From: Azospirillum rugosum
GTDB taxonomy: Bacteria; Pseudomonadota; Alphaproteobacteria; Azospirillales; Azospirillaceae
Assembly (NCBI RefSeq): GCF_017876155.1
Contig: NZ_JAGINP010000022.1
Coordinates: forward strand, 62,001 to 126,000
Length of the DNA stretch: 64,000 bases
Direction: 5' to 3'
The notes below the pieces were generated by a model that saw only the letters and a list, made by a program, of their open reading frames with translations, had not been told where the DNA came from and made no database searches. Shown one piece after another: positions 58,764 to 64,000 of the stretch (its first letter is position 1; every line of letters begins with the position of its first letter). Position numbers and translations under genes: made by a program.

Positions 58764-60442
58764 TCTCCCGCTCCATCGCGCGCAGCCTCCCCGCCCTGCT
58801 GGCGGGCGGCGCCGCGGCCTTCGCCGCCCCGGCGGCCTTCGCGGCCGGCGCCATCGACGGCGCCGTGCAGCGCCAGCCGGTGAACGTGACCGCCATCATC
58901 ATGTTCCTGCTGTTCGTCGCCGGCACGCTGGGCATCACCTACTGGGCGTCCAAGCGGACCCGGTCGGCGTCGGACTTCTACACCGCCGGCGGCGGCATCA
59001 GCGGCTTCCAGAACGGGCTGGCCATCGCCGGCGACTACATGTCGGCGGCGGCCTTCCTCGGCCTGTCGGGCATGGTCTTCGCCAAGGGCTTCGACGGCGT
59101 GATCTACACGGTCGGCTTCCTGGTCGGCTGGCCGCTGATGCTGTTCCTGATCGCGGAGCGGCTGCGCAACCTCGGCCGCTTCACCTTCGCCGACGTCGCC
59201 TCCTACCGGCTGGGCCAGACGCCCATCCGCTCGCTGGCCGCCGTCGGGTCGCTGACCGTCGTCTGCTTCTACCTGATCGCGCAGATGGTCGGCGCCGGCA
59301 AGCTGATCCAGCTGCTGTTCGGGCTGGACTACGCCTACGCGGTGGTTCTGGTCGGCGTGCTGATGATCATGTACGTCACCTTCGGCGGCATGCTGGCGAC
59401 GACCTGGGTGCAGATCATCAAGGCGGTGATGCTGCTGGGCGGCTGCACGGTGCTGGTCGGGCTGGCGCTGGCCCAGTTCGGCTTCAACCCGGAACTGCTG
59501 CTGCAGAAGGCCGTCGCCGCGCACAAGTCCGGCGTGGCCATCCTGCGCCCCAGCGCCGCCATGGCCGACCCCGTCGCCGCGGTGTCGCTCAGCCTCGCGC
59601 TGATGTGCGGGCCGGCCGGGCTGCCGCACATCCTCATGCGCTTCTTCACCGTTCCCGACGCCAAGGAGGCGCGCAAGTCGGTCGTCTACGCCACCGGCTT
59701 CATCGGCTATTTCTTCATCCTGACGGTGACCATCGGCCTGCTCGCCATCGTGATCGTCGGCACGAACCCGGAATACCTGGACAAGGCCGGCAAGATCCTG
59801 GGCGGCGGCAACATGGCGGCCATCCACCTGTCCAAGGCGATCGGCGGCAACGTCTTCCTGGGCTTCATCTCGGCGGTCGCCTTCGCCACCATCCTGGCGG
59901 TGGTCGCGGGCCTGACGCTGGCCGGCGCGTCGGCGGTCAGTCACGACCTCTACGCCCGCGTCCTGAAGAAGGGCAACGCGACCGAGGCGTCGGAGATGCG
60001 GGTGTCGCGCTTCGCCACGCTGGCGCTGGGCGTGATCGCCATCACGCTGGGCCTGGCGTTCGAGAACCAGAACATCGCCTTCATGGTCGGCCTGGCCTTC
60101 GGCCTGGCGTCGTCGGTGAACTTCCCGGTGCTGATCCTGTCCATCTTCTGGAAGGGCCTGACGACGCGCGGCGCCTTCATCGGCGGCTTCGCCGGGCTGG
60201 TCAGCTGCGTGTCCTTCGTGGTGCTGGGCCCGACCGTGTGGGTCAGCGTCTTCGGCTTCCCCCAGCCGATCTTCCCGTACGAGCACCCGGCCCTGTTCTC
60301 GATGGTGATCGCCTTCACGATGACTTGGCTGTTCTCCGTCACCGACCGCAGCCCGCGCGCCGCGGCGGAGGCGAAGGCCTACGATTACCAGCACATCCGC
60401 TCCGAAACCGGCCTGGGTGCTGCCCAGGCGGCCTCGCACTGA
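58760..60442 (+). CDS. actP: Cation/acetate symporter ActP
   Basis: A 560-residue sodium:solute symporter with an N-terminal signal sequence and about thirteen helices. TRSASDFYTAGGGISGFQNGLAIAGDYMSAAAFLG and MCGPAGLPHILMRFFTVPDAKEARKS are highly characteristic of ActP. It imports acetate and glycolate with a cation. It is translationally coupled to the DUF485 gene and followed by a good terminator. Confidence 0.96.
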   Translation: MISRSIARSLPALLAGGAAAFAAPAAFAAGAIDGAVQRQPVNVTAIIMFLLFVAGTLGITYWASKRTRSASDFYTAGGGISGFQNGLAIAGDYMSAAAFLGLSGMVFAKGFDGVIYTVGFLVGWPLMLFLIAERLRNLGRFTFADVASYRLGQTPIRSLAAVGSLTVVCFYLIAQMVGAGKLIQLLFGLDYAYAVVLVGVLMIMYVTFGGMLATTWVQIIKAVMLLGGCTVLVGLALAQFGFNPELLLQKAVAAHKSGVAILRPSAAMADPVAAVSLSLALMCGPAGLPHILMRFFTVPDAKEARKSVVYATGFIGYFFILTVTIGLLAIVIVGTNPEYLDKAGKILGGGNMAAIHLSKAIGGNVFLGFISAVAFATILAVVAGLTLAGASAVSHDLYARVLKKGNATEASEMRVSRFATLALGVIAITLGLAFENQNIAFMVGLAFGLASSVNFPVLILSIFWKGLTTRGAFIGGFAGLVSCVSFVVLGPTVWVSVFGFPQPIFPYEHPALFSMVIAFTMTWLFSVTDRSPRAAAEAKAYDYQHIRSETGLGAAQAASH

Positions 60443-60455
60443 GCCGAATCCGTCG

Positions 60456-60500
60456 AAACCCGCTGCGGCTCCCCGGGGTCGCGGCGGGTTTTCCTTTGGT
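60456..60500 (+). terminator. Intrinsic terminator after actP
   Basis: AAACCCGCTGC (60456-60466) pairs with GCGGCGGGTTT (60481-60491) with one G-U, followed by TTCCTTT. Thirteen bases past the actP stop. Confidence 0.8.
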
Positions 60501-60508
60501 CGCTTCCC

Positions 60509-60558
60509 TTTCGACTATTTCTCTTTCGGCCAGTTCTCTTTTGACCGTTTCTCTTTTG
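60509..60558. repeat. 15-bp tandem repeats upstream of the RND efflux genes
   Basis: Three adjacent 15-base units, TTTCGACTATTTCTC, TTTCGGCCAGTTCTC and TTTTGACCGTTTCTC, plus a partial fourth (TTTTG), at 60509-60523, 60524-60538 and 60539-60553. They lie about 75 bases before the adaptor start. The spacing is close to one and a half helix turns. Confidence 0.6.
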
Positions 60559-60627
60559 TTTGGCATCGATGAACCCTACCGGACACCGCGCTGTTCATGA
60601 GGGCACGGCTGTTCGGGAACCCCATTG

Positions 60628-61785
60628 ATGCATCGACTTCGCCACGGCGGCGCCGCCGCTTGCCTTCTTGCTGTCCTCCTTCCGGCCGCTCTTCTTCCGG
60701 ACAGTGCCGGAGCCCAACAGCCACCCAACGCGCCGCCGCCGACGGTGATGACCGAGGTGGTGCGCGAGCGGGAGGTCACCCCGACCAGCGAGTTCATCGG
60801 GCGCGTCCAGGCCATCCAGGACTTCGACGCCCGCGCCCGCGTGGAGGGCTTCATCGAGCAGGTGGCTTTCCAGGAAGGGCAGAACGTCACCAAGGACACG
60901 CTGCTCTACGTCATCGAGCAGGCGCCCTACCAAGCGGCGGTGGACAGCGCCAGGGCCGACCTCGCCCGCGCCCAGGCCTCCCAGCGCGAGGCGCAGCGCG
61001 CCTTCCAGCGCGCGGAGGAGCTGCGGACCCGCGGCAACATCTCCCAGGCGGACGTCGACCAGGCCAGGGCCGCGCAGGAAACGGCGGAGGCCGACATCAT
61101 GCAGGCCCAGGCGAAGCTGCGGCAGGCGGAGCTGAACCTCGGCTACACCCGCATCGCCTCGCCCATCGACGGGCGCATCGGCGCCACCGCGGTGACCGCG
61201 GGCGACCTCGTCAACCCGTCCAGCGCGCCGCTCGCCACCGTCGTGCAGCTCGACCCCATCCGGGTGGTCTTCTCGGTCAGCGACCGCGACCTGCTGAAGA
61301 CGCAGCGCGCCTTCCCCGACCAGTCGCCCGAGCAGGCGGTGGACCGCTTCGTGCCGGCGCTACGGCTGGCTGACGGGTCGGAGTATGAGCAGAAGGGCAA
61401 GGTCAGCTTCGCCAGCAACCGCATCGACCCGCAGACCGGCACCATCCCGGTCTACGCCGACTTCGCGAACCCGAAGTCGCTTCTGCTGCCGGGCCAGTAT
61501 GTGACCGTCCTGATCCGCCCGTCCGAGACGGAGCGGCAGCCCGTGGTGCCCGTCGCCGCCATCCAGCAGGACCAGCAGGGCAGCTACGTCCTGGTGCTCG
61601 ACCAGCAGAACCGGGTGCAGCGCCGACCCATCGAGCCCGGGCCGCAGCTCGACCAGCAGATCGCCGTGCCCAAGGGCATCCAGGCCGGGGAGACCATCGT
61701 GGTGGGCGGCGTGCAGAAGGTCCGCCCGGGCATGACCGTGCAGCCGGAGCCCGCGACGCAGACCGCCGAACAGCCGAAGGGATAA
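60628..61785 (+). CDS. RND efflux periplasmic adaptor (MexE/AcrA family)
   Basis: A 385-residue membrane-fusion protein. It has a signal peptide ending near SAGA, the lipoyl/barrel-sandwich halves (RVEGFIEQVAFQEGQNVTKDTLLYVIE and YTRIASPIDGRIGATAVTAGDLV), an alpha-hairpin coiled coil of Ala/Gln-rich heptads between them and a C-terminal beta-barrel. It links the inner-membrane pump encoded next to an outer-membrane channel. The ATG at 60628 is used rather than the TTG at 60625. Confidence 0.94.
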   Translation: MHRLRHGGAAACLLAVLLPAALLPDSAGAQQPPNAPPPTVMTEVVREREVTPTSEFIGRVQAIQDFDARARVEGFIEQVAFQEGQNVTKDTLLYVIEQAPYQAAVDSARADLARAQASQREAQRAFQRAEELRTRGNISQADVDQARAAQETAEADIMQAQAKLRQAELNLGYTRIASPIDGRIGATAVTAGDLVNPSSAPLATVVQLDPIRVVFSVSDRDLLKTQRAFPDQSPEQAVDRFVPALRLADGSEYEQKGKVSFASNRIDPQTGTIPVYADFANPKSLLLPGQYVTVLIRPSETERQPVVPVAAIQQDQQGSYVLVLDQQNRVQRRPIEPGPQLDQQIAVPKGIQAGETIVVGGVQKVRPGMTVQPEPATQTAEQPKG

Positions 61786-61791
61786 GCGTCC

Positions 61792-64000
61792 ATGTTCTCC
61801 GGCCTGTTCATCCGGCGCCCGAACCTTGCCATCGTCATCGCGCTGGTGGTGACGATCGCGGGCGCGCTGGCGATCCTGTTCATCCCCGTGGCGCAGTTCC
61901 CGCCGATCACGCCGCCGTCGGTCCAGGTCTCCGCCACCTACCCCGGCGCCAACGCGCAGGTCGTCGCCGACAGCGTCGCCGCCCCGATCGAGGCGCAGGT
62001 GAACGGCGTGGAAGGCATGCTCTACATGTCCTCCACCAGCACCGACACCGGCGCCTACACCCTGTCGGTCACCTTCGCGCCGGGCACCGACCCGGATCTG
62101 GCCCAGATCAACGTGCAGAACCGCATGTCGCTGGCCACGCCGACCCTGCCGGCGGAGGTGTCGCGCCAGGGCGTCACGGTGCGCAAGCAGTCGTCGAACA
62201 TGCTGATGGCGGTGAACGTCTACTCGCCCGGCGGCCAGTTCGACCCGATCTTCATCTCCAACTACGCCAGCATCAACCTGCGCGATGCCATCGCCCGCGT
62301 GCCCGGCGTCGGCGATGCCCAGGTGATGGGGGCGCTGACCTACGCCATGCGCGTGTGGATGGACCCGAACCGCATGGCGGCGCTGGGCATCGCGGCCACC
62401 GACGTGATCGCGGCGATTCAGACCCAGAACCTCCAGGCGTCGGCCGGGCAGATCGGCGCGCCGCCGGTGCCGAACGGGCAACAGCAGCAGCTGACCATCC
62501 TGGCCCGCGGCCGGCTGGACGACCCCAAGCAGTTCGCGGATATCATCGTCCGCACCAACCCGAACGGCGGCATCGTGCGGCTGGGCGACATCGGGCGGGT
62601 GGAGCTTGGGGCGCAGAGCTACAGCTCCACCGCCAAGCTGGACGGCAACCCGGCGGCGACGCTGGTCGTCTACCAGTCGCCGGACGCCAACGCGCTGGAC
62701 GTCGCCAAGGCCGTGCGGGCGGAGCTGGAGCGGCTGTCCGGCCGCTTCCCGCAGGGGCTGGACTACGCGGTCGTCTTCGACACCACCAGCTTCGTCAGCG
62801 CGACGATCGAGGAGATCGTGCTGACCCTGGGCATCACCTTCCTTCTGGTGGTGGTGGTCATCTACGTCTTCCTGCAGGACTGGCGGGCGACGATGATCCC
62901 GACGCTGGCGATTCCCGTGTCGATCATCGGCGTCTTCGCCGTGCTGCTGGCGCTCGGCTACAGCGCCAACACCATCACGCTGTTCGCGCTGGTGCTCGCC
63001 ATCGGCCTGGTGGTGGACGACGCCATCGTGGTGGTGGAGAACGTCCGCCGCGTGATGGAGGAGCATCCGGACCAGCCCGCCCCCAGCGCCAGCCGCATCG
63101 CCATGGAGCAGGTGACCGGCGCCATCGTCGCCTCCACCCTGGTGCTGGCGGCGGTGTTCGTGCCGGTGGCCTTCCTGCCGGGCATCACCGGGCAGCTGTA
63201 CCGGCAGTTCGCGGTCACCATCACCGCGTCCTTCCTGATCTCCGGCATGGTGTCGCTGACGCTGACGCCGGCGCTGTGCGGCCTGCTGCTGCGCCCGCCG
63301 GGGCGGCCCTGGCGCCCGCTGGCCGCCTTCAACACGGGGCTGGACCGGGTGCGCGACCGCTACGGCGACCTGGTCGGCTGGCTGTCGCGCAAGCTGGTGG
63401 TCGGGCTCGCCGTCTTCGCCCTGCTGACCGCCGGCGCCGTCCTGCTGCTGCGCAACCTGCCCTCCGCCTTCCTGCCGTCGGAGGACCAGGGCTACTTCTT
63501 CGTCAACGTCCAGCTGCCGAGCGCCGCCTCGCTCAGCCGGACGGAGGCGGTGATGGGCGACGTCTCCGACCGGCTGCGCGCGACGCCGGGGGTCGCCCAC
63601 GTCATCACCATCGCCGGCTACAGCATCATCAGCGGGGCGGGATCCAACGTCGGCTTGCAGATCGTCGTGCTGAAGCCCTGGGGCGAGCGGCCCGCCGAAC
63701 AGTCGGTGGACGCGATCCTCGGCCGGTTGCGGCCGCAGCTGGCGGCGGTGCCGCAGGCGACCATCGCCGCCTTCAACCCGCCCTCCATCCCCGGCCTCGG
63801 CAGCACCGGCGGCTTCGACCTGCGGGTGCAGGCGCTGGGTGGGCAGACGCCGCAGCAGCTGGGCGCGGTGCTGCGCGGCCTGCTGGTCGCCGCCAACCAG
63901 GACGCGCGGCTGTCGGCGGTCTTCAGCACCTTCAGCCCCGACGTGCCGCACCTGTTCGTGGACCTGGACCGCACCAAGGCGGCGCTGCTCGGCGTCTCGC
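61792..64000 (+). CDS. RND multidrug efflux pump, HAE1 family (truncated by window end)
   Basis: The first 736 codons of an AcrB/MexF-type proton antiporter; the gene runs off the right edge. It begins MFSGLFIRRPNLAIVIAL, the usual first helix. The porter domain has NRMSLATPTLPAEV and GDAQVMGA. The proton-relay motif VVDDAIVVVENVRR in helix 4 has its two aspartates, and TLTPALC closes helix 6. It starts seven bases after the adaptor stop and forms a tripartite pump with it. Confidence 0.95.
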   Translation, partial: MFSGLFIRRPNLAIVIALVVTIAGALAILFIPVAQFPPITPPSVQVSATYPGANAQVVADSVAAPIEAQVNGVEGMLYMSSTSTDTGAYTLSVTFAPGTDPDLAQINVQNRMSLATPTLPAEVSRQGVTVRKQSSNMLMAVNVYSPGGQFDPIFISNYASINLRDAIARVPGVGDAQVMGALTYAMRVWMDPNRMAALGIAATDVIAAIQTQNLQASAGQIGAPPVPNGQQQQLTILARGRLDDPKQFADIIVRTNPNGGIVRLGDIGRVELGAQSYSSTAKLDGNPAATLVVYQSPDANALDVAKAVRAELERLSGRFPQGLDYAVVFDTTSFVSATIEEIVLTLGITFLLVVVVIYVFLQDWRATMIPTLAIPVSIIGVFAVLLALGYSANTITLFALVLAIGLVVDDAIVVVENVRRVMEEHPDQPAPSASRIAMEQVTGAIVASTLVLAAVFVPVAFLPGITGQLYRQFAVTITASFLISGMVSLTLTPALCGLLLRPPGRPWRPLAAFNTGLDRVRDRYGDLVGWLSRKLVVGLAVFALLTAGAVLLLRNLPSAFLPSEDQGYFFVNVQLPSAASLSRTEAVMGDVSDRLRATPGVAHVITIAGYSIISGAGSNVGLQIVVLKPWGERPAEQSVDAILGRLRPQLAAVPQATIAAFNPPSIPGLGSTGGFDLRVQALGGQTPQQLGAVLRGLLVAANQDARLSAVFSTFSPDVPHLFVDLDRTKAALLGVS

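Noticed and set aside
61360..63951. 863-codon open frame on the minus strand over the RND genes
   Set aside because: It is the antisense shadow of the adaptor and pump. The translation is Arg/His/Asp-rich low complexity with no domain, while the plus strand gives textbook RND motifs.
1..64000. Prophage, insertion sequence, tRNA or rRNA gene
   Set aside because: No transposase, integrase, phage structural protein, cloverleaf or rRNA core sequence was found by reading through the intergenic regions.

Overview
The window is about 64 kb of very GC-rich DNA, tightly packed with genes and with frequent ATGA-type stop/start overlaps. Its content points to a plant-associated alphaproteobacterium, most likely Azospirillum or a close Rhodospirillales relative. 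This is inferred from gene content and base composition; no marker gene was available. The pointers are many ABC importers, a complete N-acetylglutaminylglutamine amide (NAGGN) osmolyte operon, an alphaproteobacterial-type RpoH, a LysE/ArgP pair, and secreted plant-polysaccharide proteins. I found no tRNA, rRNA, insertion sequence, prophage or CRISPR array.

Layout, left to right. 0-7.4 kb: the start of a ribbon-helix-helix regulator (cut by the window edge), a zinc alcohol dehydrogenase, a small membrane protein, a GlxA-type regulator, then a minus-strand cobalt nitrile hydratase operon (CobW-type GTPase, beta subunit, alpha subunit, P14K-type activator, CbiM-like cobalt permease). A J-domain-like protein follows on the plus strand. 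7.5-11 kb: histidine phosphatase, NAD(P)H-hydrate dehydratase and gamma-glutamyltransferase. 11-18 kb: a sugar ABC importer (ATPase, two permeases, binding protein) divergent from an SMP-30 lactonase, and an SDR oxidoreductase. 18-25 kb: Kup, a lone receiver domain, a FUSC-type protein, a cupin, an EcsC protein, ArsN2-like acetyltransferase and several small proteins. 25-31.7 kb: a five-gene oligopeptide ABC importer plus an ArgE-like deacetylase.

31.9-40.3 kb forms a proline/hydroxyproline block: a pyrroline-2-carboxylate reductase/ornithine cyclodeaminase homologue, bifunctional PutA, a divergent Lrp-type regulator, a D-cysteine desulfhydrase-like enzyme, and a fused aconitase-X homologue that may be a cis-3-hydroxy-L-proline dehydratase. 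Together they would take 3-hydroxyproline through pyrroline-2-carboxylate and proline to glutamate. 40.3-45.4 kb is the NAGGN osmoprotectant operon (amidotransferase, synthetase, M42 peptidase). Ahead of it lie a candidate promoter, a 25-codon leader ORF with a near-perfect ribosome binding site, and a strong intrinsic terminator, which look like an attenuator. 45.4-50.2 kb: HflX, RpoH (with a heat-shock-like promoter and a 13-bp hairpin next to its ribosome binding site) and the divergent LysE/ArgP-type pair.

50.4-58 kb is the most accessory-looking stretch: a GH12-like glucanase with a Gly-Thr-Pro repeat linker and an RTX tail, a MoaD-like protein without terminal di-glycine, an orphan DUF2384/ParS-like protein, a sigma-factor fragment, a large protein with three tandem xylan-binding modules and a beta-helix, a lipoprotein and a phytochelatin-synthase-like protease. 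58.4-64 kb: the DUF485/ActP acetate permease pair and an RND efflux adaptor and pump, the pump running off the right edge. Palindromic repeats with a CCCTCTCCC/GGGAGAGGG core recur between genes.
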